From contig JAJYBQ010000009.1 in the NCBI GenBank assembly GCA_021778935.1, positions 1-25,112 on the forward strand: a DNA stretch of 25,112 bases, read 5' to 3'. This document shows positions 15,000 to 23,260 of this stretch, piece after piece. A model generated the notes under the pieces. It was given only the letters and a program-made list of their open reading frames with translations, ran no database searches and was not told where the DNA came from. The DNA comes from Pseudomonadota bacterium. GTDB taxonomy: Bacteria > Pseudomonadota > Gammaproteobacteria > Burkholderiales > Burkholderiaceae. The position numbers and the translations under genes are program-made. Positions within the stretch are counted from its first letter, which is position 1; every line of letters starts with the position of its first letter.

Positions 15000-16147
15000 G
15001 GTCCGAGGTCGAGCACCGTCGCCAAAAATTCCTCCACGATGCCGAAGTGCTCTCCCCAGGTGGGTGCGTGGAAGCGAGACAGACGTGCGCACTGCGCCGC
15101 CCGCGCCGCGCTTTGCGGCCGGGCGTAGTCCAGCACCATGCGTTGCCAGCCCGGACCGTCGAGCGGATCGAGATAGTCGGGAACGTCGGCGGCAATCTCG
15201 CGGAACACGCCGAGGTCGCTCGCGATTACCGGCACGCCATGCGCCAGTGCTTCGGCGAGCGGCATACCGTAGCCTTCGACGAATGACGGGAAGAGCAGGG
15301 CGCGGGCGTGCCGCAGCCAGCGCGCAAGCGCCGCGTCGTCGCACTCGCCCAACTCGATCACCTGCCCGCGCAGCGGCGGGCAGCGTTCGAGCAGATCGAT
15401 CACCTGTTCGCATTCCCAGCCGCGCTGACCGACCAGGATCAGCTTCGGCAGCCCGGCGACGCCGCGCTCGATCATCTGTCGCCACAGATGCAGCAGCAGC
15501 AGATGGTTCTTGCGCGGCTCGATGGTGCCCAACATCACGAAGTAGGGCTCGGCCAGCGGCGCGTCGTCCCGGGTCCGGGCCAGCGCAACCGTGCCGATCG
15601 GCGCCACCACCGCCGGCGGCACCCGTAGCCGTTCGGCCGCCGCCCAAGTGCGCAGGTCGGTCTCGGTCGCCGCCGAATTCAGGATCAGCCCGACCCCGGT
15701 GTGCAGCATGCAACGCAGGCGCTGCGCATGCCGGTCGGCCTCGCCCGGGCGGCAGTACTCGGGATGGGTGATCGGAATCAGGTCGTGCAGGAAATACACC
15801 GGCCGCAGACGGTGCTGCCGCACCCGCAGCGCATATCCCGGATCGTTGAGGCCGCTATGCCCGGTGTTGAAAAACAGCGATTCGCGCAGCTGTCCCCAGC
15901 GCAGGGCGTAGCTGAGGCCGACCGCGGTTCGCACCGCCGACCGCGGCCGGGGCAGTTCGCCCAGGAGCGCGGCGAAGAGTTGCGGCGACGCCCGCCCGAT
16001 CGGCACCCAGCGTCCGCGGTGGCGTACCAGTGCCCGCGCTCGGGCGCGGAAGTGCTGTACGTAGGCGAGGCTGACGCGGTCGACTCCGGTGGGGCGCTTG
16101 CCTTCGAGCAGCCGCGATGCAAGGCGGGTAACGTCGATCAGAGGCAA
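14996..16147 (-). CDS. GT4-family glycosyltransferase
   Basis: This protein has 383 residues from a TTG start at 16147 (TTG CCT CTG ATC GAC) preceded by GAGG nine bases upstream. The frame is open to 16435, but the extra N-terminal part is low-complexity and Arg/Pro-rich. The GT4 landmarks are LPLIDVTRLASRLLEGKRPTGVDRVSLAYVQHF, PVYFLHDLIPITHPEYCRPGE, GLILNSAATETDLRTW, PYFVMLGTIEPRKNHLLLL, LPKLILVGQRGWE, and the E-x7-E donor site in PSFVEGYGMPLAEALAHGVPVIASD. Such proteins transfer sugars from nucleotide donors with retention of configuration, often in capsule or LPS assembly. Donor and acceptor are not inferable. The stop overlaps the KpsC-like start. Confidence 0.88.
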   Translation of the reverse strand: MPLIDVTRLASRLLEGKRPTGVDRVSLAYVQHFRARARALVRHRGRWVPIGRASPQLFAALLGELPRPRSAVRTAVGLSYALRWGQLRESLFFNTGHSGLNDPGYALRVRQHRLRPVYFLHDLIPITHPEYCRPGEADRHAQRLRCMLHTGVGLILNSAATETDLRTWAAAERLRVPPAVVAPIGTVALARTRDDAPLAEPYFVMLGTIEPRKNHLLLLHLWRQMIERGVAGLPKLILVGQRGWECEQVIDLLERCPPLRGQVIELGECDDAALARWLRHARALLFPSFVEGYGMPLAEALAHGVPVIASDLGVFREIAADVPDYLDPLDGPGWQRMVLDYARPQSAARAAQCARLSRFHAPTWGEHFGIVEEFLATVLDLGP

Positions 16148-16548
16148 GGCAACCGCCCTCGGACCCGGAGAACCGGGCCGGAACAGGGAAGGAGTGCGGC
16201 ATCGGCAGTCCGCGGGCGCAAGGGCTCGTGCATGGCTTGGCGCGCCGTGCGGCCGGGTTGCGCGCGGGCGGGGGCGGCCAGAGGTTTCGGGTGCTCCGCG
16301 CTCCGCGGTTCCGGAGTCTCCCGCATCCGGAGATGCCGACGTGGTATTCGAGCCATACTTGCCATCCCGCAAGTGTATCGGGACGGCCGTCTGCCCCAGG
16401 GAACCTCCCGGGAAACAAACTCGCGGTCGGAGCATCGAGCTGGAATTTGCTCGCAGAACCGGGCAACTTCCGGCGCGTCGCCCGGTCCAACCGGTATGGT
16501 CGCCGCGGGCGGCTGCGATCGGCAGGACAACTTGAGGAAGGTGCCGCT
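16148..16548. other. Intergenic region between divergent GT4 and stress-protein genes
   Basis: About 400 bp lie between two divergent genes and should hold both promoters. The only structure I see is a stem of eight pairs (16355-16362 ATACTTGC with 16369-16376 GCAAGTGT, one T-G pair, 6-nt loop). No convincing -35/-10 pair or extra gene was found; open frames here lack coding character. Confidence 0.4.
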
Positions 16549-17133
16549 ATGGACAAGATGGAAAGGCCATCATGGCGTGAACGGAACCGGGTCTTGGTCG
16601 CCGTGTATCCCGATGAGGCATCGACGGAGTCCGTCGTACGGCGCTTGAACAGCGAGGGTTGCCAGATGGATCTGATCTCCGTGCTCGGCAAACACCATGC
16701 AATCGGGGACGATACCTTGGGGATCTATCACCTGGAAGTCGGCGACCGGATGCGGGCATGGGGCAGGCAGGGCGCATTCTGGGGCGGGTTATGGGGTCTG
16801 GCTGCGGGAGCGGCCGGGCTGTTCATGATCCCCGGCGTTGGCCTCGTGTTGGCGGCGGGACACATCGTGGAGGCCATCGTCGGCGGCACGGCGATCGGGG
16901 CTGCCGCGATGAGCGGCTCTGCGGCCTTGTCGCAACTGGCTGTGGCATTTCACCGCGCCGGCATTCCGGACGAAAAGATCGAGTCCCTCCACAACGCCAT
17001 CAAGGACGGGAAGGTCGTCCTGATGGTTCGCGGCGCGGGCTCGGAGCTTGGCCCTTGGCGGGGCGCGCTTGCGGCAGGGAATCCGATCCAGCTGGATGAT
17101 CTGCCGTATTCCAGGGCCATCGACAAGGCCTGA
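16549..17133 (+). CDS. Glycine-rich YflT-like stress protein with membrane-inserting middle
   Basis: This 194-residue protein starts at an ATG with a strong AGGAAGG eight bases upstream. The N-terminal part (NRVLVAVYPDEASTESVVRRLNSEGCQMDLISVLGK, about 12-47) resembles the YflT/general-stress-protein 17M fold. The middle (about 66-125) is a hydrophobic glycine-zipper-like stretch (GAFWGGLWGLAAGAAGLFMIPGVGLVLAAGHIVEAIVGGTAIGAAAMSG) that could insert into or across a membrane. The C-terminal part (AVAFHRAGIPDEKIESLHNAIKDGKVVLMVRG) repeats a small alpha/beta pattern. The function is unknown; family relatives are stress-induced or of DUF1269 type. A clear terminator follows at 17240-17271, separating it from glgP. 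Confidence 0.75.
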   Translation: MDKMERPSWRERNRVLVAVYPDEASTESVVRRLNSEGCQMDLISVLGKHHAIGDDTLGIYHLEVGDRMRAWGRQGAFWGGLWGLAAGAAGLFMIPGVGLVLAAGHIVEAIVGGTAIGAAAMSGSAALSQLAVAFHRAGIPDEKIESLHNAIKDGKVVLMVRGAGSELGPWRGALAAGNPIQLDDLPYSRAIDKA

Positions 17134-17239
17134 CGGTTCCGTGCGGGCGCCGCGCCGGGACTTCCCCGGTCGCAGTGGCCTGCGCGGTTCATATCCCGAG
17201 CGTCGGGGGGCCGGCAAGCCGCCCCGCGACGCCATCTTC

Positions 17240-17271
17240 GGCGGGTCCGCGAAGGGGTCCGCCGTTTTTTT
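17240..17271 (+). terminator. Rho-independent terminator
   Basis: A 9-bp stem (GGCGGGTCC 17240-17248 with GGGTCCGCC 17255-17263, two G-T pairs) has a 6-nt GCGAAG loop and is followed by G and seven T residues (17265-17271). It is on the + strand, 107 bp after the stress-protein stop. This is the best intrinsic terminator in the window. Confidence 0.85.
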
Positions 17272-17298
17272 GTCGCGCGCATTCCGGCGCGGGAGACC

Positions 17299-17312
17299 GG
17301 TTCACGTGAACC
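17299..17312. promoter_or_regulatory. Perfect 14-bp palindrome upstream of glgP
   Basis: GGTTCACGTGAACC is a perfect dyad centred on CpG, 170 bp upstream of the glgP start and just after the terminator. A central CG dyad is typical of LacI/PurR-family operators, which often control sugar genes; the regulator is not in the window. The remaining leader holds a 6-bp hairpin (CGATCC 17399-17404 with GGATCG 17410-17415) and no clear promoter hexamers. Confidence 0.5.
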
Positions 17313-17481
17313 CGCGACTGCTACCGAAGACCTATGCAATGTCCGAGTCGCGCGTTTTGGTGGCGCCGATCACGTTGTTGCGGGGATCATCGGGGCGCCG
17401 ATCCTCTTCGGATCGCCGCACAGGCGTCGTCGGCACTGCGCGGGCGGCGGCTGCGCCCGCGGCCATGTCAAGGAGAATTCC

Positions 17482-20028
17482 ATGAGCGAACCGGCAACAC
17501 TCGGTCACCCGAAGCAGCGTGTTCTGTCGACGGACGTGGAAGGGTTCAGCTCCTTGGTGGAACTGGCCCTGGACATGCGCTCGTCGTGGAATCACGACAC
17601 CGACCGGGTGTGGCGGGAAATGGATCCCGGGCTGTGGCAGTTCACACATAACCCCTGGGTGGTCCTGCAGACCGTTTCGCGCGAAAAGCTTCAGCGCGTA
17701 ATGGCTGATCCGTCGTTCCGCAAGGATGTCGACGATCTGTTGCAGGCCAGGCGGGATGCGGCCGAGGCGCCGGCGTGGTTCCAGCAAACCTGCCCGCAGT
17801 CTCATCTCCGCGGTGTCGCGTACTTCAGCATGGAATACATGCTGAGCGAAGCCTTGCCCATTTACTCGGGCGGACTGGGCAACGTGGCCGGCGATCAGCT
17901 CAAGGCGGCAAGCGATCTGGGTGTGCCGGTGATCGGCATCGGGCTGCTCTATCAGCAGGGCTATTTCCGTCAGGTGATCGACAAGGACGGCGCCCAGCAG
18001 GCACTCTATCCGTATAACGACCCCGGCCAGTTGCCGATCACACCGTTGCGCGAGGCGAACGGCGAATGGCTGCGCCTGGAGATTGCCTTGCCGGGATACT
18101 CGGTCTGGTTGCGTGCCTGGCAAGTCCGGATTGGCCGGGCCAAGCTCTACCTGCTGGACAGCAACGACGCGGCAAACTTCCCGGCGCACCGCGGCATTAC
18201 CAGCGAGTTGTATGGCGGCGGTCCGGAACTGCGTCTTCAGCAGGAGCTGCTGCTCGGTATCGGCGGCTGGCGATTGTTGGCTGCGCTCGGCATCGAGCCC
18301 GAAGTCTGTCATCTGAACGAGGGCCATGCCGCCTTCGCCGTACTGGAGCGCGCCCGAGGCTTCATGGAGAAAACCGGGCGAAGCTTCGAGGTCTCCCTGG
18401 CGGTCACGCGGGCAGGAAATCTGTTCACCACCCACACCGCGGTGGCCGCCGGTTTCGATCGTTTCGCCCCGGCGCTCATCGAGCAATACCTCGGTGGCTA
18501 TGCCACCGGCAAGCTCGGCATATCGGTCCACGATCTACTGGCTCTGGGCCGCCAAGATCCGAATGACCCGTCGGAAGCGTTCAACATGGCGTACTTGGCG
18601 ATTCGCGGCAGCGGTGCCGTAAATGGCGTCAGTCGCCTGCATGGGCAAGTGAGTCGGCAGTTGTTCACGCCGCTCTTCCCCCATTGGCCACAGGACGAAG
18701 TCCCGGTTGGACACGTGACCAACGGTGTGCACACGCCGACCTGGGATTCGGCGCTGGCAGATGAGCTGTGGACGGAAGCCTGCGGCAAGGAGCGGTGGAC
18801 GGGGACGGCGGATCGATTGGAACAGGACATGCGCCGCGTTGCCGACGACCGGCTCTGGCAATTCCGTACCGCCGCGACCAAGGTGCTTGTGGATTACGTC
18901 CGTCGACAGCTATCCCGGCAACTGACCGTGTCGGGTGCCTCGCCCGGGGCGATCGAGGGGGCGAAGCATCTGTTCGATTGCAATAGCCTGACGCTGGGTT
19001 TCGCGCGCCGTTTCGCCAGCTACAAGCGGCCCAACCTGCTATTGCACGACCCGGATCGACTGCTGCGACTGCTGACGAATCCGCAACGCCCGGTGCAGCT
19101 CATCATGGCCGGCAAAGCGCATCCGGCCGACCGGGCAGGCCAGGCCATGATCCAGGAATGGGTGCGCTTCGCCCGGCGACCTGACGTGCGTGCGCACGTG
19201 GTTTTCCTCGGCGACTACGACATGCACTTGACCGAGCAGCTGGTGCAAGGCGTCGACGTCTGGCTCAATACGCCGCGACGCCCCTGGGAAGCCTGTGGGA
19301 CCAGCGGCATGAAGGTGCTGGTGAATGGCGGCATCAACCTGTCCGAACGGGACGGCTGGTGGGCGGAAGCCTACACCCCGGAAGTGGGATGGGCGTTGGG
19401 GGATGGCCAGGAACACGATAACGACCCCGGCTGGGATGCCGTCGAAGCCGAGGCCCTCTATGACCTCCTCGAGCGGGAGGTGATTCCGGAGTTCTACCGC
19501 CGCGACGAGCGCGGCATCCCCACCGCGTGGGTCGATCGGATGCGGGAAAGCATGGCGCGCCTGACGCCGCGCTTCTCGAGCAATCGCGCCGTGCGGGAAT
19601 ATACCGAGGAGCATTACCTGCCCGCGGCCTCCGCCTACCTGGCGAGGGCGGCCGAGAACGGCGCAGTCGGTGTCGCCATCGTCGACTGGCGGCATGCGTT
19701 GGAGCAGTCATGGGCCGCGCTGCGCTTCGGCGAGATGAAGATCGAGCGCGAGGACGAACAGCACGGATTCGAAATGCAGGTGTATCTCGGTGACCTTGCC
19801 CCGGATGCGGTACGGGTCGAGCTGTACGCGAACGGGGTCATGGGCGGCGCTCCTGTGCGGCAGGAGATGGAGCGCGTCCGCGAGCTGACCGGCGCCTCAG
19901 GCGGCTACCTGTATCGAGCAAGCGTGCCGGCCACGCGTCCGTCGACAGACTACACCGCACGCCTCATCCCGTGGCGCACCGACCTGGCGGTTCCTCTGGA
20001 AGAGGCTCATATCCTCTGGCAGCGGTAA
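17482..20028 (+). CDS. glgP: Alpha-glucan (glycogen/maltodextrin) phosphorylase
   Basis: This 848-residue GT35 phosphorylase releases glucose-1-phosphate from the non-reducing end of alpha-1,4-glucan using pyridoxal phosphate. It belongs to the alpha-glucan-phosphorylase branch with an N-terminal DUF3417-like segment (LALDMRSSWNHDTDRVWREMDPGLWQ). Landmarks are VAYFSMEYMLSEALPIYSGGLGNVAGDQLKAASDLGVPVIGIGLLYQQGYF, VCHLNEGHAAFAVLER, FTTHTAVAAGFDRF, VGHVTNGVHTPTW, FARRFASYKRPNLLL, the site NTPRRPWEACGTSGMKVLVNGG with PLP-lysine K611, and WWAEAY. A DUF3417-type C-terminal extension is present. The ATG has an AAGGAG ribosome site. The gene stands alone between a terminator and a convergent deacetylase gene. 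No other glg genes are in the window. Confidence 0.95.
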   Translation: MSEPATLGHPKQRVLSTDVEGFSSLVELALDMRSSWNHDTDRVWREMDPGLWQFTHNPWVVLQTVSREKLQRVMADPSFRKDVDDLLQARRDAAEAPAWFQQTCPQSHLRGVAYFSMEYMLSEALPIYSGGLGNVAGDQLKAASDLGVPVIGIGLLYQQGYFRQVIDKDGAQQALYPYNDPGQLPITPLREANGEWLRLEIALPGYSVWLRAWQVRIGRAKLYLLDSNDAANFPAHRGITSELYGGGPELRLQQELLLGIGGWRLLAALGIEPEVCHLNEGHAAFAVLERARGFMEKTGRSFEVSLAVTRAGNLFTTHTAVAAGFDRFAPALIEQYLGGYATGKLGISVHDLLALGRQDPNDPSEAFNMAYLAIRGSGAVNGVSRLHGQVSRQLFTPLFPHWPQDEVPVGHVTNGVHTPTWDSALADELWTEACGKERWTGTADRLEQDMRRVADDRLWQFRTAATKVLVDYVRRQLSRQLTVSGASPGAIEGAKHLFDCNSLTLGFARRFASYKRPNLLLHDPDRLLRLLTNPQRPVQLIMAGKAHPADRAGQAMIQEWVRFARRPDVRAHVVFLGDYDMHLTEQLVQGVDVWLNTPRRPWEACGTSGMKVLVNGGINLSERDGWWAEAYTPEVGWALGDGQEHDNDPGWDAVEAEALYDLLEREVIPEFYRRDERGIPTAWVDRMRESMARLTPRFSSNRAVREYTEEHYLPAASAYLARAAENGAVGVAIVDWRHALEQSWAALRFGEMKIEREDEQHGFEMQVYLGDLAPDAVRVELYANGVMGGAPVRQEMERVRELTGASGGYLYRASVPATRPSTDYTARLIPWRTDLAVPLEEAHILWQR

Positions 20029-20071
20029 CGGGGCTCCACGAGGTCAAAGTCCCTCGCAGGGTCCGTTGCCG

Positions 20072-20088
20072 GGGATTGGTTCAATCCC
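20072..20088. terminator. Hairpin between convergent glgP and deacetylase genes
   Basis: A perfect 7-bp stem (GGGATTG 20072-20078 with CAATCCC 20082-20088) has a 3-nt loop, in the 83-bp gap between convergent stops. A direct repeat GGTCCGTTGC surrounds it (20060-20069 and 20094-20103). There is no U-tract, so termination efficiency is doubtful. Confidence 0.4.
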
Positions 20089-20111
20089 GACCAGGTCCGT
20101 TGCGGATTGCG

Positions 20112-20897
20112 TCACTTCCTTGCTTCCGAGGCGACGGCCAGCAGTTTGCCGAACGCCGCGCCCGTGTCGCCGTCGGTCACCAGGTATCGCGGCAGCGTCA
20201 TGGCGTCATCTGCGCGGCTCGCGGGTGCCCGCACCATGGTGAATGCCGCAACGTACCCGGCGGCCTGGGCGTCCCGGATCAGGTCCGGATCGTCGATTCC
20301 GTAGGGCCATGCCAGCATGTCGACCTGGATGCCGAGTTCGCGCTCGATGGTCGCCTTCGATTTGGTCAGCTGCATGGCGACGAAGGTTTCGTATTGCCGC
20401 GGTGAAAGGCGCCGCTTCTCGATTTTGAAGTTGGGGTGCCAGTAGGTGTGCGACTGAACGTCCACCAGCCCGGAGTCGTGCATGGTCCTGATCTCGTTCC
20501 AGGTCAGGGCGTACGAGGCATTGGAGATTGCCGAAGGATAGATGAACAGCGTCACCGGAACGCGGTACTTCCGAATCAACGGGAAAAGATCGGTGTAGAC
20601 CGAGCGGTGCCCGTCGTCGGCCGTGATCGCCACCGACCGTGGCGGCGGAGGCGGACCGATGCCGCGGACGTACGCAACGACCTCCGCTAGCGGGATGACC
20701 CGGTAGCCATGGTTCCTCAGGTATGCGAGCTGCGTCGCGAAGACCGAGGTCCGGACGGTCATCGCATCACGCGCGATCGGACCGAAACGGTGGTAGAGCA
20801 GGATGGGCACCGCACCGTCCTGCCAGCCGGCGTCGGATCGCATCGGCACAAGCGCTGCGACCAGAGTCAACCAGAGCCAACGCCGGAACCAACCCAT
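20112..20897 (-). CDS. Secreted polysaccharide deacetylase (CE4/NodB-type)
   Basis: This protein has 261 residues with a Sec signal peptide (MGWFRRWLWLTLVAALVPMRSDA). The NodB domain follows: PILLYHRFG, metal/base motif ITADDGHRSVY (TADDG in place of TFDDG; both Asp kept), metal-binding H-T-Y-W-H in VDVQSHTYWHPN, LAWPYGIDD (PY motif) and a C-terminal AAGYVAAFT strand. It resembles the PgaB/IcaB deacetylase group, which removes N-acetyl groups from extracellular beta-1,6-GlcNAc or related glycans in the periplasm. The target glycan is unknown, and a role in modifying the capsule encoded nearby is possible. The ATG is preceded by GAGG six bases upstream. Confidence 0.9.
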   Translation of the reverse strand: MGWFRRWLWLTLVAALVPMRSDAGWQDGAVPILLYHRFGPIARDAMTVRTSVFATQLAYLRNHGYRVIPLAEVVAYVRGIGPPPPPRSVAITADDGHRSVYTDLFPLIRKYRVPVTLFIYPSAISNASYALTWNEIRTMHDSGLVDVQSHTYWHPNFKIEKRRLSPRQYETFVAMQLTKSKATIERELGIQVDMLAWPYGIDDPDLIRDAQAAGYVAAFTMVRAPASRADDAMTLPRYLVTDGDTGAAFGKLLAVASEARK

Positions 20898-21069
20898 GCG
20901 GTCCTCGTCTTGCTTTCAGGCTCGATTCCCGCCCCGATCGGGCCGAGCAGAAATGAATCGCGGCAAGCGTGGTTCGGCACCGGATCGCACGCAAACGCGG
21001 CCGGAACCTCGCATCCCTTCTGTCCCCGGTTGGGACCGATGCGTCCGTTCCGCGTTTTCGGGAGATGCC

Positions 21070-21378
21070 TTACACCGACGCAGGATCCGAGGCCGCGCTG
21101 TCAGCGGGATTGGCCTTTCGCGCACGCGTCCGCTTTTTGCTCGCAGTTGGTGATGCAGCCGACGATGCGGCCGGTGATGCAGCCGGCGACGCCGTTGGAT
21201 TCGGTGGAGGCTCGGCAAGCTTCGAACCGGCGCCGGCCATCAACTCCGCTTCTGCTTGCCGCCAATGATCGAGGGCTCGGCCATGCGGTCTTCCTTCTTT
21301 TTCCCACAACGCGTAGGCCCGCTCTTCGACTTGCGTGCGCAGCGCCTTGGTGTCCTTGGGTGCGGCAATCGCTGGCAT
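21070..21378 (-). CDS. DUF2934 protein with Ala/Ser/Pro-rich tail
   Basis: This 102-residue protein has residues 12-55 (LRTQVEERAYALWEKEGRPHGRALDHWRQAEAELM) matching the DUF2934 signature (AY-LWE-x-GRP-G-x-x-x-HW-x-x-AE). The tail is low-complexity (PTASPAASPAASSAASPTAS) and ends in a basic KKRTRARKAN patch. The function of DUF2934 proteins is unknown; they are short and usually cytoplasmic. The ATG has a strong AGGAGGAG ribosome site. The tail is encoded by a 12-bp tandem repeat (21149-21196), so its length may vary between strains. Confidence 0.85.
   Translation of the reverse strand: MPAIAAPKDTKALRTQVEERAYALWEKEGRPHGRALDHWRQAEAELMAGAGSKLAEPPPNPTASPAASPAASSAASPTASKKRTRARKANPADSAASDPASV
21149..21196. 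repeat. 12-bp tandem repeat in the DUF2934 tail
   Basis: Four units are visible: GGTGATGCAGCC, GACGATGCGGCC, GGTGATGCAGCC and GGCGACGCCGTT. Units 1 and 3 are identical, and unit 4 is degenerate. They encode the Ala/Ser/Pro repeats, in frame. Confidence 0.75.
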
Positions 21379-21677
21379 TCTTACTCTCCTCCTGTTGTCC
21401 GGAGCACCTTGGAAGCGAAACGATCAAGCCGACGAGCCCGGATTCTTTGAAGCAGGGTAAAGTCGATAGAAAGTTCCGCTGATGCCGGATTGATAGTTCG
21501 ATGGCGAATGGCCAATCGTACGTCAAAAACCCAATACATTGATTTGCCGAGTGCTTTTGTTTCCGCCCGATTCGGCCGGAGGGTGGGCGCAGGTCGGGTA
21601 GCGAGCGGCCGAATGGGGCGTCATTTTCGGCGGAGACACCACAATCCTTACTGCGATCGGGCAGCGGTGCGGACGAA
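21379..21677. other. Gene-poor spacer upstream of the DUF2934 gene
   Basis: About 300 bp, visibly less GC-rich than its surroundings, between the DUF2934 start and the methyltransferase stop (both leftward). It should contain the DUF2934 promoter; a minus-strand TTGACG occurs near 21535 but without a good -10 at the right spacing. I see no gene or strong hairpin. Confidence 0.35.
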
Positions 21678-22538
21678 TCAAGATCGATCGGCGCAGGGCA
21701 GGCAGGAAGGCATGCTGCCACGTTCGACGCGGCCCTCCCGTTGCGTTTCACCGGCGATCGTGTCGTAGACGGTGCCGAACTGCTGAACATCGTGATGCAG
21801 CGGAGGGAGACGATGATCGTTTTCACCGGTGTCGACGAGAATGCGATTGGTGTAGGTCAACATCCGCCCTTTGTAGGCCGCGGCGCCCGCCAGCGCCGGC
21901 CGGACGATCCGCTCTTCGTCCACGCGGAACCCCCGGCCATCCATGGCGCGATGAAAAGCCGGCCTGTTGCCGCGATCGGGATCGATGATCCAGATCTCGG
22001 CCGCCGGCGCTGCGTGGGCGCCGATGAACGCCGCCAATGCTCCGTCGGCATCGCGCTCATACAGCAGGTCGCTGCCGATGATGAGGTCGTAGCAGCCCTC
22101 CACGACGTGACCCGTCCCGGCGTCGCCTCCCCGTGGGGGCATGCCCGGAGAACCCCATTGACCATGGCGGTATGTCATCGGGGGCAGGTGGTTCAGGCGC
22201 AGGTTCTCCAGCAGGAAATGCTCCGCGAGCGGATGACAGTCGCTCGCGGTCACGTCGGCGCCGCGCCGGTGCCCAACCAGGCTTGCCAAGGCCAAGCCGC
22301 AGCCGATCTCCAGGATGCGCTCGCCGGGGGTGACCGGCCGGCGTGCGAGTCGTGCCGCGAGCCAGGCACCGGACGGCCACAAGAGACCGAAGTGGGGCCA
22401 GGAAGCCGAGGAGATCCCGCGGCGTTCGGCTTCGCCGAGAGGGTCGGCATACTGCTGCCGGTCCAGCAACGAGCAGATCGTCAGATCCCGCACGCCGGCA
22501 ATGGCGACTTGCTCGCGCTTGGTTAGATAGCCCGGCAC
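21678..22538 (-). CDS. SAM-dependent methyltransferase (family-16/lysine-methyltransferase-like)
   Basis: This 286-residue protein starts with GTG at 22538. The seven-beta-strand methyltransferase core is clear: a family-16-like lead HFGLLWPSGAWLAARLA, SAM-binding motif I ILEIGCGLALASLVGHRRGADVTASDCHPL, then FLLENLRLNHL, and motif post-II CYDLIIGSDLLYERDADGALAAFI, followed by AEIWIIDPDRGNRPAF. The pattern resembles Methyltransf_16 proteins, which methylate lysines or N-termini of proteins such as ETF-beta or elongation factors. The substrate here is not known. The last 45 or so residues are unconserved. It starts 22 bp after the stop of the 47-residue basic protein gene, so the two probably form one transcript. 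No strong ribosome site is seen. Confidence 0.85.
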   Translation of the reverse strand: MPGYLTKREQVAIAGVRDLTICSLLDRQQYADPLGEAERRGISSASWPHFGLLWPSGAWLAARLARRPVTPGERILEIGCGLALASLVGHRRGADVTASDCHPLAEHFLLENLRLNHLPPMTYRHGQWGSPGMPPRGGDAGTGHVVEGCYDLIIGSDLLYERDADGALAAFIGAHAAPAAEIWIIDPDRGNRPAFHRAMDGRGFRVDEERIVRPALAGAAAYKGRMLTYTNRILVDTGENDHRLPPLHHDVQQFGTVYDTIAGETQREGRVERGSMPSCLPCADRS

Positions 22539-22560
22539 GAAGGTGGCGTTCCGGAATCCG

Positions 22561-22704
22561 CTAGATTTTCTTGCCGCGTCCGGCGCCGATCATCGGCGCC
22601 GCTGGGCGCACCGTGCCGCCCGGCGGTGCGACCGGCCTGGCCAGCGACCGGTCCTTTTTCGGCTTTTTCGCTTCCTTGTTGCTGCGCTGCTGACCCTTGG
22701 CCAT
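22561..22704 (-). CDS. Small basic protein, MAKGQQRSNKE family
   Basis: This is a 47-residue ORF, MAKGQQRSNKEAKKPKKDRS, followed by LARPVAPPGGTVRPAAPMIGAGRGKKI. The first 20 residues match a short conserved hypothetical family that I recall from many proteobacteria, beginning MAKGQ-x-RSN-x-E-x-KKPK. The protein is Lys/Arg-rich with no hydrophobic segment, so it is a likely nucleic-acid- or ribosome-associated protein, but the function is unknown. The ATG has an excellent GAGGGGG ribosome site six bases upstream. It lies 22 bp upstream of the methyltransferase start on the same strand. The two-gene order suggests, without proof, that the basic protein might be a methylation substrate. Confidence 0.82.
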   Translation of the reverse strand: MAKGQQRSNKEAKKPKKDRSLARPVAPPGGTVRPAAPMIGAGRGKKI

Positions 22705-22918
22705 GATGTTCCCCCTCGTGAGGAGTGTGGAGGCCGGAAAACTGCCGGTGCGTCGAGTGTAGATCGATTCGCCGCAACCCTACGGGGCTCCGGTCGGTCG
22801 TTTCCGGCGCGCGCTACGTTGCGCCCGACGCCAAGACGCAAGCAGCGCTGTTGCTACGCTGGGCGCGCGAGATCGGGATAGACAACCTTTCGGCTCTTCA
22901 AGCGACCGCGAGCCTCGG

Positions 22919-23227
22919 ATGGCCGACCGGCTCGGCGGTCGGCCGCACCGTGATCTCGATGTCGTAACTTCCGCAGTCCGCGCGCGATCGTCGATGCACC
23001 TCGCCGAAACTCTGTTCCGATTCAAGGGGCAGACTTCCCCGGTGGTGGTGCTGGCGGAAATGGACTTTGCGGAGATCGACGAAAAGCGTCGTCGGCAGCT
23101 CTTCGTCGGCTTCACCCGTGCCAGGTTCCGCTTGGAGTGCGTGCTGTCAGACCGGGCGGAACGGGCGATGGCGCGGGAATTGGGTTCGCCGGAATTTCTG
23201 ACGACGGGACTGACTATTGGTCGATGA
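22919..23227 (+). pseudogene. UvrD/SF1 helicase C-terminal remnant
   Basis: About 80 residues match the last part of superfamily I helicases: HLAETLFRFKGQTSPVVVLAEMDF (motif V region, R-F-K-G-Q) and RRRQLFVGFTRARFRLECVLSDRAE (motif VI, V-G-x-T-R-A-R). The Walker A and B motifs and the rest of a protein of about 600 residues or more are absent upstream. The 214 bp before it contain no continuous helicase sequence, only unrecognised open frames. The remnant has normal codon use and a natural stop, so decay seems to be by deletion. It marks the edge of the composition change at about 23230, and the deletion may have come with insertion of the fic/ISL3 segment. Confidence 0.72.
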
Positions 23228-23260
23228 GCGGAAACCTGTGAAAAATTCAGGGCATCCGAT

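Noticed and set aside
20072..20096. tRNA T-arm-like string GGTTCAATCCC
   Set aside because: No acceptor, D or anticodon arms can be folded around it. It is better read as a hairpin between convergent genes.
21490..21768. 92-codon open frame in the DUF2934 upstream spacer
   Set aside because: There is no ribosome site, no recognisable domain, and its 3' end is antisense to the methyltransferase.
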